Part shown: positions 57,291 to 64,000 of the stretch, piece by piece
Position numbering within the stretch: the stretch's first letter is position 1
Layout of the letters: every line of letters begins with the position of its first letter
DNA from: Pseudomonadota bacterium
Lineage (GTDB): Bacteria > Pseudomonadota > Alphaproteobacteria > Acetobacterales > Acetobacteraceae
Assembly (NCBI GenBank): GCA_021781835.1
Contig: JAJXWD010000005.1
Location: 1 to 64,000 of the forward strand
Direction: 5' to 3'
DNA: 64,000 bases
Translations under genes and position numbers: made by a program
Notes under the pieces: generated by a model
What the model was told of the DNA's origin: nothing
Seen by the model: the letters and a program-made list of their open reading frames with translations, nothing else
Databases searched by the model: none

Positions 57291-59255
57291 TCACGCCGCC
57301 CGCGCCCGGATGACCACGGCCTCCGACACCGGCAAAACCGCCCCCGTGGCCGCGTGCCGCACGCTGATGCAGGCCGGATAGGCCGGCGCGGAAATGGCAA
57401 AGCCAAACCCCGCGCGCCCGGCGCCAAACCCGGCATCGCGCACATCCGGGCGCTCGCCCATGGCCAGAGCCGACCCAATCAGCCGCGCGCCCTCATATAA
57501 TTCCAGCCGCACGGGCAGGTCGGGGTGGGTGGGGGCAAACGCCCAGCCGCTCACCACCTCGCCAATCCGCTCGACACACCCCAGCACCGGGCCAGGCGTC
57601 ACCCGCGCCTCGGCCAGCATGACGGTCCGCGCCAATATATGGGCCAGCCTTTCCCCCTCGCGCGGGCGCGGCGCGCACAGCGCCGGCTCGTCGGGGGCCT
57701 CCACATCGCCAAAGCGCGCCCGGAAGCTGGCGGCATTGTGAAAGCAATTCCGCAGCCCCAGGCAATCGGCATAAGTCTCCGACCAGCTCCCCTCGGCCAG
57801 CACGCAATCATGCGCCTCCAGCTCGATATTGTAATAGCTGACAATTCCCCCTGGCGCTTCCTGGGTAATGGTCACGCCATTCAGCAAATCCCGCGCCAGC
57901 ACCAAGATCCCGTCCAATAACAGCGAATGTCCGGGGGAGAGCCAGAGATCGCGCCGCGGCAGCCCCCCGCCCAGCGCCCCCGCTTGCAGCCTGATCGGCA
58001 GTTTCTCCCGGTTCCCGGCAATGAACCGGCCATCATAATGCTGTTCCCCGATCCATTTGATCCGCTGCCCCCCGCCAAACCGGGTCACCACCTCATCCCC
58101 GGCGCGCAGGCTCTCGATCAGCCGCTCGCCTGTTGGCGTCTCGATCCGCGTGCCGGCCAGATGGCACACCGCCGGGCTGAAATAATAAGCGCCGTCGGCG
58201 GCCAAAAACTCATCGCCCGTGCCGCTGGTATAGAGGTTGTAAAGCTGCGTAGCCGTCACCTCGAACTTGACCTGGGCGGTGGTGTAGGTGCCGCCCACCT
58301 CGGCATAGCCCCAGGGATTGTACAAAATATAATCGCCCGTGCTCTGATCGACGCCCAGAACCGCGAACATATGGCTCGACATCAGGCCATAAGATGTATT
58401 GGTGTTGGAGGCGAACATGACATCCAGCCCGTGCTGGGTGTCATAGAGAATCTGGTTATAAACCGCCCCCCCGGAGGCCAGCGCCGAGAGATTGTCGAGC
58501 TGGTATTGCGTCGTCATCCGGCCGGTCATGGCCAGCATCATCTCATCCCAGCCGCCATTCGAGACCATGGTGTAATTATTGGCCACGGTCTGGCCTTCGG
58601 TCATCGGAAAGGTCAGGCCCGCGGCCTCGGCCTCCACAAAAGCCTTCTCCAGCACACCAATCCAGATCGAGCCGTCGGTGGTATAGGCGCTCTCGTAATA
58701 TCCGCCGCCCGCCACATACATCAGGTCGGAATTGACCGTGACATAGACATACCCGGTGGGTGAGCAAAACCGCACCCCATAGGTGCCGTTGCTGTTCTCC
58801 CAGAGCATGGAGGACAATGCCGAGGGGTTGACGGCATCGGTCTCCATGGCCGCGGCGACCAGCCAGCAATCGCCGTTATTATAGCCCTGATCGGCGGTCA
58901 TGTAGGCGGTGGCAATGTCTGCCGGAAACAGCGAGGAGCCGGTCTGGCTCACCATCGCCGCGCCGGTCAGCGGCGTCGGGTCATTGGTGCCCAAAAACCA
59001 CGTATTCACCAGCCCAGTGAGCTGCGCCTTGGTATCCCCCGCGGCGCCGCCGCTGGCCACCACCTCATCGAGAATCGAATAGACATAAGACACCGTGCCG
59101 TCATTGGCGGCCACGTCCTGCAACAAGGTCTGCAGGCTGGCCGCCTGGGCCGATGTGAGGCCCGAGCTACCAATCTGCCCATCCAACGTCTGGAGATCGT
59201 TCAGAACCGTGGCGAATGAATAGGTGGTGGACGACAACTCCCAACCCCCGCGCAA
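57291..59255 (-). CDS. Calpain-type cysteine protease domain fused to a Hint self-processing domain
   Basis: 654 aa in this frame. A calpain-like catalytic domain is recognisable by NNGDCWLVAA (Cys130, as in calpain GDCWLLAA), SSHMFAVLGV (His295, calpain GHAYxV) and LYNPWG (Asn313, calpain RNPWG). It is followed at Cys364 by a Hint_2 domain: CHLAGTRIETPTGERLIESLRAGDEVV, WLSPGHSLLLDG (His443) and YYNIELEAHDCVLAEGSWSETYAD. Residues 555-625 form a further domain (GCVERIGEVVSGWAFAPTHPDLPVRLELYEG...RPDVRDAGFGAGRAGFGFAI) that resembles a module found in many Acetobacteraceae exported or glycosyltransferase proteins. No signal peptide or membrane helix. The start is uncertain: no ATG in the first 100 codons; TTG at 59255 or TTG at 59237 (after GGGGG) are the options. 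Substrate unknown. Confidence 0.8.
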   Translation of the reverse strand: MRGGWELSSTTYSFATVLNDLQTLDGQIGSSGLTSAQAASLQTLLQDVAANDGTVSYVYSILDEVVASGGAAGDTKAQLTGLVNTWFLGTNDPTPLTGAAMVSQTGSSLFPADIATAYMTADQGYNNGDCWLVAAAMETDAVNPSALSSMLWENSNGTYGVRFCSPTGYVYVTVNSDLMYVAGGGYYESAYTTDGSIWIGVLEKAFVEAEAAGLTFPMTEGQTVANNYTMVSNGGWDEMMLAMTGRMTTQYQLDNLSALASGGAVYNQILYDTQHGLDVMFASNTNTSYGLMSSHMFAVLGVDQSTGDYILYNPWGYAEVGGTYTTAQVKFEVTATQLYNLYTSGTGDEFLAADGAYYFSPAVCHLAGTRIETPTGERLIESLRAGDEVVTRFGGGQRIKWIGEQHYDGRFIAGNREKLPIRLQAGALGGGLPRRDLWLSPGHSLLLDGILVLARDLLNGVTITQEAPGGIVSYYNIELEAHDCVLAEGSWSETYADCLGLRNCFHNAASFRARFGDVEAPDEPALCAPRPREGERLAHILARTVMLAEARVTPGPVLGCVERIGEVVSGWAFAPTHPDLPVRLELYEGARLIGSALAMGERPDVRDAGFGAGRAGFGFAISAPAYPACISVRHAATGAVLPVSEAVVIRARAA

Positions 59256-59261
59256 AACAGG

Positions 59262-59298
59262 ACAACACTAAACCAAGACAACACTAAACCAAGACAAG
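59262..59298. repeat. 16-bp tandem repeat upstream of the calpain-Hint gene
   Basis: ACAACACTAAACCAAG occurs twice in direct succession (59262-59277, 59278-59293) with the beginning of a third copy (ACAAG). It lies in the 170-bp gene-free stretch between this gene and the decarboxylase, just before the start, so it may mark a regulator-binding site. Confidence 0.75.
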
Positions 59299-59381
59299 GC
59301 ACGGCAAAAAACGCCCCCGCCGCGCCCCAAAAGCTCCGGGCGCATTGTGGCCAGCTCACCTTAAGCTTGGCTTAAAAAAAC

Positions 59382-59407
59382 CGCCCCCATATGAGCCAGC
59401 CAGGGCG
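59382..59407 (-). terminator. Possible terminator after the decarboxylase gene
   Basis: On the minus strand CGCCC ... GGGCG (59403-59407 with 59382-59386) forms a short GC stem with a 16-nt loop, followed directly by GTTTTTTT. Stem is short but the T7 run right after it fits an intrinsic terminator 18 bp beyond the stop. A further TTAAGC/GCTTAA repeat follows at 59361-59375. Confidence 0.45.
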
Positions 59408-59424
59408 CCCGCGCGTGCCGTTGC

Positions 59425-60648
59425 CTACACGGCTTTGCCGCCGGTTTCCAGCATGGCCGGGTCGGCCACCTCCACCAGCAGCGCCCGGTCAAACCCATTG
59501 AAGGCCGTGCGCAGGCTCGTGCCATAGGCGCCCACCTGGCCAATCTCGATCCAGTCGCCCTCCTTGGCATCGGCGGGCAGCATGAACGGCCCGTTCATGA
59601 CATCGAGCGCATCGCAGGTCGGCCCAAAAAACCCGAACGCGGCATCGGGCGCCCCTATATCATTATGGCCGGGCCGGATCAGGCGGGTGGGAAAGCGGAA
59701 ATTCAGCACCCCGGCATCGGCCAGCGCGCCATAAACCCCGTCATTGATATAAAGCATCCGGTCCTTGCGCAGCTGCACCTGCACCACCACCGAGCCGCCG
59801 CCGGCAACCAGCGCCCGGCCCGGCTCGGCCCACAGCTTCAAGCCCGGCATGTCAAGCTCGGCATAAGCCGCGTCGATCGCCTCCATGAACGCGCCAAGCG
59901 CCGGCGGGTCCATATCGGGGTAAGCCACCGGGAAGCCGCCGCCGACATCGAGCACCTCCACCCGCACACCCGCCGCCCGGATGACCGCGCCGCTCAGCCT
60001 GATGGCCTCCCGCCAGGCTTCCGGCTCAAGACATTGCGACCCCACATGAAAGGCCAGCCCCAGCCGCCCGGCACGCCCCCGCGCCAAGGCCAGCAGCCGG
60101 GCCGCCAGCTCCGGCGGCGCGCCAAATTTCTTCGAGAGATTGATCGCCGCCCCGGTCTCGGGCAGCCCAACGCGCACAAACAGCCCCGGGCGGGCATCGG
60201 GCCCAAGCTCGGCCAGCAGCTTGTCCAGCTCCTCTTCCGAGTCCAGCACGAAATCGCGCACATGGTGCACATCCCAGGCCTCGCGGATGGCCACGCGGGA
60301 CTTGACCGGGTGCATGAAATGGATTTCGGCGCCCGGAAACAGCCGGCGCACAAGCTGGACCTCGGAAATCGAGGCGCAATCGAAATGCCGGATCCCGCCC
60401 TCCCACAGCGCGCGCAGCACCGTCGGCTCGGGGTTGCATTTCACGGCATACAGCACCTCGCCCTTGAACCCATGGCGAAACGCCACGGCATTCGCCGCGA
60501 TCACGCCCGGCCGGATGCAATGCATCGGCTCGGAGGGGCGCAGCGCCGCGACCATTTCATCGACACTGGGCAATCTCTGCTCATCGGGCCGCAGGCTTAA
60601 ACGATGGACAAGCGGCTCCACGACCGCACGGGACTGAACAAGGCTCAT
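59425..60648 (-). CDS. Ornithine/lysine decarboxylase, alanine-racemase fold (fold III)
   Basis: About 407-aa PLP enzyme of the eukaryotic ODC/bacterial lysine-ornithine decarboxylase group that makes putrescine and/or cadaverine. PLP Lys is in VLYAVKCNPEP, followed by FDCASISEVQLVRR; HVGSQCLEPEAW, EVLDVGGGFPVAYPD and AEPGRALVAGGGS bind the cofactor; FGPTCDALD contains the active-site Cys contributed across the dimer. ATG 60648 has GAGG 11 nt upstream; a GTG 9 bp earlier (60657) is the alternative. Substrate choice between ornithine and lysine cannot be fixed by eye. It has a long leader (60649-60960). Confidence 0.92.
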   Translation of the reverse strand: MSLVQSRAVVEPLVHRLSLRPDEQRLPSVDEMVAALRPSEPMHCIRPGVIAANAVAFRHGFKGEVLYAVKCNPEPTVLRALWEGGIRHFDCASISEVQLVRRLFPGAEIHFMHPVKSRVAIREAWDVHHVRDFVLDSEEELDKLLAELGPDARPGLFVRVGLPETGAAINLSKKFGAPPELAARLLALARGRAGRLGLAFHVGSQCLEPEAWREAIRLSGAVIRAAGVRVEVLDVGGGFPVAYPDMDPPALGAFMEAIDAAYAELDMPGLKLWAEPGRALVAGGGSVVVQVQLRKDRMLYINDGVYGALADAGVLNFRFPTRLIRPGHNDIGAPDAAFGFFGPTCDALDVMNGPFMLPADAKEGDWIEIGQVGAYGTSLRTAFNGFDRALLVEVADPAMLETGGKAV

Positions 60649-60960
60649 ATCGGACACATCCTCAAACGCCCTTCACGCACCACGACCAGCGCGAAGGGGA
60701 TAACAACAAGATCGCAAAAAGCACGCCATGGGCGCGCGGCCACGGGCTCAAGCTGAAATGAGGGTGTTCGTACTTCGCATGGTGATATTGCGTTCCAGCA
60801 ACTCAAACGGCTCCCAACTGGTCGACCCCGTTGCCAAACCGGGAGGCCGAGAGACCGGGACGCGCTTCGCGGATACCCCCCCCAAGGGGGCGCCACCCGG
60901 CTGACGCATCTGGTGCGTTCCATGTTCATCGCACACGCATCTTCATACGGTATCCTGTCC
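60649..60960 (-). promoter_or_regulatory. Long structured leader of the decarboxylase gene (speF-like candidate)
   Basis: About 310 bp with no credible full-size gene. On the minus strand it contains ACGCA/TGCGT (60904-60917 region), a CCCCC/GGGGG hairpin, a mini-ORF of 10 codons (MRSTNTLISA, 60748-60780) and, next to the start, a 10-bp hairpin CCCTTCGCGC/GCGTGAAGGG with one G-U pair (60669-60698). Alphaproteobacterial ornithine decarboxylase genes are known to carry the speF RNA motif in their leaders, so this is a natural place for it. I could not match the consensus from memory, hence only a candidate. Confidence 0.45.
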
Positions 60961-61024
60961 GGAAGTTGCTATGCAATCTCCGCATGGCGCGGCTGGCATA
61001 GCGCGGCCCGCGCCCCCTGGCGGT

Positions 61025-61067
61025 AAAACCACACAAAACCACATTTTTTGTGGCTTTGTGTGGTTTT
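61025..61067 (+). terminator. Strong orphan hairpin with T tail between divergent genes
   Basis: Arms AAAACCACACAAAaCCACA (61025-61043) and TGTGGcTTTGTGTGGTTTT (61049-61067), one mismatch, short T loop, then TTTTTGATTG on the plus strand. No annotated plus-strand gene ends before it, and it lies only about 60 bp before the dehydrogenase start. It could end a small RNA transcribed from about 60.9 kb, act as an attenuator of the dehydrogenase, or act on antisense transcripts. Confidence 0.6.
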
Positions 61068-61125
61068 TGATTGATTTTTCGCCGTCCCGCCGTCATGCCT
61101 TACGCAACTTCCACAGGGGACGGGC

Positions 61126-63567
61126 ATGAGCGGCTTTCCAACACAGGCGCGCGCGGTGATCATTGGCGGCGGCATCATCGGCTGCTCGACCGCCTATCAT
61201 CTCTCCCGGCTCGGCTGGGAGGTGGTGCTGATCGAAAAAGGTCAGCTGACCTCCGGCTCCACATGGCACGCCGCCGGGCTGGTTGGGCAGTTGCGCACAT
61301 CGGCCAATATCACCCAGCTGCTGGGGGAATCGGTAAAGCTTTATAAAACTCTTGAAGCCGAAACCGGCTTGGCCACCGGCTGGAAAATGAATGGCGGGCT
61401 GCGGCTGGCCTGTAACGAGGAACGCTGGATCGAGGTCAAGCGCCAAGCCACCACGGCGCGCTCATTTGGGCTGGACATGCACCTGCTCACCCCGTCGGAG
61501 GCGCAAAAATTATGGCCTTTGATGGATGTTTCGGATGTCATCGGCGCGGCCTTCCTGCCCACCGACGGTCAGGCCTCGCCGTCCGATATCACCCAGTCCC
61601 TGGCCAAGGGCGCGCGCATGGCGGGCGCGCGGATTTTTGAAAATACCGAGGTTACGGGCTTTGCCATCAAAAACCGCCGGGTCGAGGCGGTGCTCACCGC
61701 CAGGGGCCGGATCGCCTGCGAAGTGGCGATCAATTGCGCGGGGCAATGGGCACGTGAACTTGGCGCGATGGCCGGGGTGAATGTGCCACTCGTATCGGTT
61801 CAGCATCAATATCTCATCACCGAGCGGATTGCGGGTGTGACGCCGGATTTGCCGACGCTCCGCGACCCCGACCGGCTGACCTATTATAAAGAAGAGGTCG
61901 GCGGGCTGGTGATGGGCGGTTATGAGCATGACCCGATCCCCTGGGCGGAGCGGGGGTTTCCGAAACATTTTGAATTCCAGCTGCTCGATTCGAATTTCGA
62001 CCATTTCCACCCCTTGATGGAACAGGCCCTGGGGCGCGTGCCGGCGCTGGAAACCGCGGGAGTCAAGCAACTCATCAACGGCCCGGAATCCTTCACCCCC
62101 GACGGCAATTTCATTTTGGGCGAAGCCCCGGAAGTGGCCGGTTTTTTTGTCGGCGCGGGGTTCAATGCGTTTGGCATCGCCTCGGGCGGCGGGGCGGGCA
62201 AGGTGCTGGCCGAATGGGTGGCGGGGGGCGAAGCGCCTTATGATCTGTGGCCGGTGGATATTCGGCGGTTTGGGCGCAACCACCATGATGTGAGCTGGGT
62301 GCGGGCACGTACGCTCGAAGCCTATGCACACCATTACTCGATCGCCTATCCCAATGAAGAGCTGGTCTCGGGCCGGCCGCTGCGGCGCTCGCCGCTTTAT
62401 GAGCGGCTTCGGGGCCAGGGGGCGGTGTTTGGCGAAAAGCTTGGCTGGGAGCGGCCAAACTGGTTTGCCGCCGACGGCGAGGCCGCGCAAGATATGTACA
62501 CTTATAAACGCCCCACCTGGTTTGGGGCCGTGGCGCGCGAGCATAAGGCGGTGCGTGAGGCGGTGGGGGTGTTTGACCAGACCTCGTTCGCCAAATTCCG
62601 GCTTTTGGGCCCGGAGGCCGCGCGGGCGCTCGACTGGATTTGCGCCAATGACGTGACGAAGATGCCGGGCAGCCTGACTTACACGCAGTTGCTGAACAAG
62701 CGCGGCGGCATTGAGGCTGATTTGACGGTGGCGCGGCTGGCCGAGGATGAATTTTACATCGTCACCGGCACCGGCTTCGCGACGCATGATTTCGACTGGA
62801 TCTCGCGCAACATTCCGGCCGGGTATGATGCCAAACTTGTCGATGTCACCTCGCATAATGCCGTGCTGAGCCTGATGGGGCCGCGCGCGCGCGATGTGCT
62901 GGCGAAGCTCACGGCGGATGATGTTTCCAACGCCGCCCTGCCGTTTGGTTCGGCGCGGGTGCTGAGCGTGGCGGGCGCGCCGGTGCTGGCCTTGCGCGTG
63001 ACTTATGTGGGCGAGCTGGGGTGGGAATTGCATATTCCGGTCGAGTTCGCGCTCACGGTTTACGAAAAGCTCATGGCGGCGGGGGCGGAATTTGGCATTG
63101 TGAATGCCGGCTACCGGGCCATTGAGACATTGCGCCTGGAGAAGGGTTACCGGGCCTGGGGGGCGGATATCGGCCCTGATTATACGCCGCTCGAAGCGGG
63201 GCTGGGGTGGGCGGTGAAGCTGCGCAAGGACATTCCCTTTCTTGGCCGCGAGGCGCTGCTGACACAAAGGCAGGACGGGGTGAAGAAGTTGCTCGCCACC
63301 TTCACGGTCGATGACCCGGCGGTGATTTTGCTTGGCCGGGAGACGATTTATCGCAATGGCGAGCGGGTGGGGTGGCTGGCCTCGGGCGGGTTTGGGCATA
63401 TGGTGCAAAAGCCCATTGGGCTTGGCTATGTGCGCGACAAGGCGGGGGTGAGCGCGGAATTTGTGGAAAGCGGGATTTATGAGCTGGAAGTGGCGGGCGC
63501 GCGCGTGCCGGCGAACGTGACGTTGGCACCGCTCCATGACCCCAAAATGGAACGCATCAAAGCCTGA
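61126..63567 (+). CDS. FAD-dependent dimethylglycine/sarcosine dehydrogenase-like protein with GcvT domain
   Basis: 813 aa. Residues about 8-390 are a DAO-type flavin domain (AVIIGGGIIGCSTAYHLSRLGWEVVLIEKGQLTSGSTWHAAGLVG; the STWHAAG His is the usual covalent-FAD position in DMGDH/SDH). A linker domain (about 390-450, RSPLYERLRGQGAVFGEKLGWERPNWFA) and a GcvT/tetrahydrofolate domain (about 450-810, GVFDQTSFAKFRLLGPEA...ALDWICANDV; ALRVTYVGELGWELHIP; YRAIETLRLEKGYRAWGADIGPDYTPLEAGL) follow. It would demethylate an N-methyl amino acid and hand the one-carbon unit to folate. Exact substrate is not determined by sequence. Isolated gene; less C-skewed codon use than upstream genes. Confidence 0.93.
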   Translation: MSGFPTQARAVIIGGGIIGCSTAYHLSRLGWEVVLIEKGQLTSGSTWHAAGLVGQLRTSANITQLLGESVKLYKTLEAETGLATGWKMNGGLRLACNEERWIEVKRQATTARSFGLDMHLLTPSEAQKLWPLMDVSDVIGAAFLPTDGQASPSDITQSLAKGARMAGARIFENTEVTGFAIKNRRVEAVLTARGRIACEVAINCAGQWARELGAMAGVNVPLVSVQHQYLITERIAGVTPDLPTLRDPDRLTYYKEEVGGLVMGGYEHDPIPWAERGFPKHFEFQLLDSNFDHFHPLMEQALGRVPALETAGVKQLINGPESFTPDGNFILGEAPEVAGFFVGAGFNAFGIASGGGAGKVLAEWVAGGEAPYDLWPVDIRRFGRNHHDVSWVRARTLEAYAHHYSIAYPNEELVSGRPLRRSPLYERLRGQGAVFGEKLGWERPNWFAADGEAAQDMYTYKRPTWFGAVAREHKAVREAVGVFDQTSFAKFRLLGPEAARALDWICANDVTKMPGSLTYTQLLNKRGGIEADLTVARLAEDEFYIVTGTGFATHDFDWISRNIPAGYDAKLVDVTSHNAVLSLMGPRARDVLAKLTADDVSNAALPFGSARVLSVAGAPVLALRVTYVGELGWELHIPVEFALTVYEKLMAAGAEFGIVNAGYRAIETLRLEKGYRAWGADIGPDYTPLEAGLGWAVKLRKDIPFLGREALLTQRQDGVKKLLATFTVDDPAVILLGRETIYRNGERVGWLASGGFGHMVQKPIGLGYVRDKAGVSAEFVESGIYELEVAGARVPANVTLAPLHDPKMERIKA

Positions 63568-63611
63568 CGCCCGTTGCCCTTGCGGCACGTGGGGGCCGCG
63601 CCCTCAAGCGC

Positions 63612-63655
63612 AAAAGTTTTTGGTGCCGCTTTTTTCAAAAAGCGGCCTCTTTATC
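63612..63655 (+). repeat. Dispersed hairpin repeat, copy 2 (AAAAGTTTTTGG element)
   Basis: AAAAGTTTTTGG (63612-63623), then a perfect hairpin GCCGCTTTTT (63625-63634), TC loop, AAAAAGCGGC (63637-63646), then CTCTTTATCTT. Same plan as copy 1 at 36751-36795 with changed stem bases. It lies between the convergent dehydrogenase and DeoR genes and probably terminates both. Confidence 0.75.
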
Positions 63656-63676
63656 TTACGCCTTGCCAGCTTCCCC

Positions 63677-64000
63677 TCACCCGCCGCCGAACAGCAGCTG
63701 GGTGTTGGCCTCGGCGCAGAGGGTCACGAATTCGCGCGCTGGCGGGGCGTTGGTGATGAGCAGGTCGGCCTCGTGCAGGGGGCAGACGCGCACGGGAGCC
63801 TCGCGGCCGAATTTTGAGGCGTCGGCGACGAACCAGGCTTCCTCGGCGCGGGCCATGGCGGCGCGGGCGAATTCGGCTTCGTGCATGTGAAAATCGACGA
63901 AATCGCCCCGCCAGTTGATGCCGGCGGTGGAGAGGATGGCGGCTTTGACATCGAACTGGCGCATGAACTTGATCACAGGCGGGCCAAAGGCCGCCGCGTC
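63677..64000 (-). CDS. DeoR-family transcriptional regulator, C-terminal part
   Basis: The last 107 codons are in the window; the N-terminal helix-turn-helix lies beyond the right edge. DVKAAILSTAGINWRGDFVDFHMHEAEFARAAMARAEEAWFVADASKFGREAPVRVCPLHEADLLITN matches the DeoR sensor domain (Dxxf.s..gi....f......Ea...raM...a....vlaDssKfG......v.....dxliTD), in which the effector is usually a sugar phosphate. The final Thr-Asn replaces the common Thr-Asp. The regulated genes are probably further right. Confidence 0.87.
   Translation of the reverse strand, partial: DAAAFGPPVIKFMRQFDVKAAILSTAGINWRGDFVDFHMHEAEFARAAMARAEEAWFVADASKFGREAPVRVCPLHEADLLITNAPPAREFVTLCAEANTQLLFGGG

Noticed and set aside
60645..60936. 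Small minus-strand frames of 62-94 aa upstream of the decarboxylase
   Set aside because: Overlapping frames without ribosome sites or family features; more likely part of a structured leader. Only the 10-codon mini-ORF is kept as a possible regulatory element.
61510..63588. 692-aa minus-strand frame opposite the DAO-GcvT dehydrogenase
   Set aside because: Arg/His/Gln/Pro-rich shadow; the plus strand encodes a full-length family member.

Overview
The window is chromosomal DNA of a GC-rich alphaproteobacterium. A CtrA-family regulator, a tsaD/hemC divergon with hemD and HemX/HemY-like genes, alphaproteobacterial LptD/SurA, a Hint_2-type protein and an AAAAGTTTTTGG hairpin repeat together suggest Acetobacteraceae (Acidocella/Acidiphilium-like). 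The family assignment is an inference from gene content; no rRNA or tRNA gene is present to confirm it.

Layout. 1-3786: start of tsaD (minus) and the divergent haem run hemC-hemD-hemX-like-hemY. 3822-25709: one long minus-strand flagellar locus read from fliE down to flgN: fliE, fliF, fliG, a fliK-like gene, a fliM-fliN fusion, fliQ, flhA, a short fliA, motA, motB, a 74-aa membrane protein, fliH, fliI, fliJ, flgL, a 1147-aa sulfotransferase/glycosyltransferase, flgA, flagellin, fliD, fliS, flgM and an flgN-like gene. Most junctions overlap or nearly touch, so translational coupling is likely. Base composition dips strongly in the middle of this locus (about 16-23 kb) and recovers gradually on both sides. 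fliP, fliR, flhB and all rod and hook genes are absent and must lie elsewhere. 26073-30247: RND efflux adaptor and pump. 30337-36720: lptF-lptG-lptD-surA plus a DedA/YqaA membrane protein, i.e. LPS export and outer-membrane assembly. 36838-42389 (minus): ppdK, glyS, glyQ. 42470-46444: small membrane protein, a CtrA-like regulator with a dead receiver, a DOPA-dioxygenase-family protein, mscL, a small lipoprotein and accA. 46491-52270 (minus): katG, then a four-gene overlapping run GT87-aroE-coaE-dnaQ. 52303-55618: argD-argF and a flavoprotein. 55596-60648: MFS transporter (minus), pterin carbinolamine dehydratase (plus), a calpain-Hint protein (minus) and an ornithine/lysine decarboxylase (minus) with a long structured leader. 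61126-64000: a DAO-GcvT dehydrogenase and the C-terminal part of a DeoR-family repressor.

Most notable: (i) the FliM-FliN fusion carries a strong Shine-Dalgarno and in-frame ATG exactly at its FliM/FliN boundary, predicting a separately translated FliN-like 123-aa product as known for type III secretion SctQ proteins; (ii) a calpain-type cysteine protease domain joined to a self-processing Hint domain; (iii) a CtrA homologue in which the phosphoacceptor Asp51 is Arg while the DNA-recognition helix is kept; (iv) two homologous palindromic intergenic elements with compensatory base changes. No CRISPR array, insertion sequence, prophage, rRNA or tRNA was seen.
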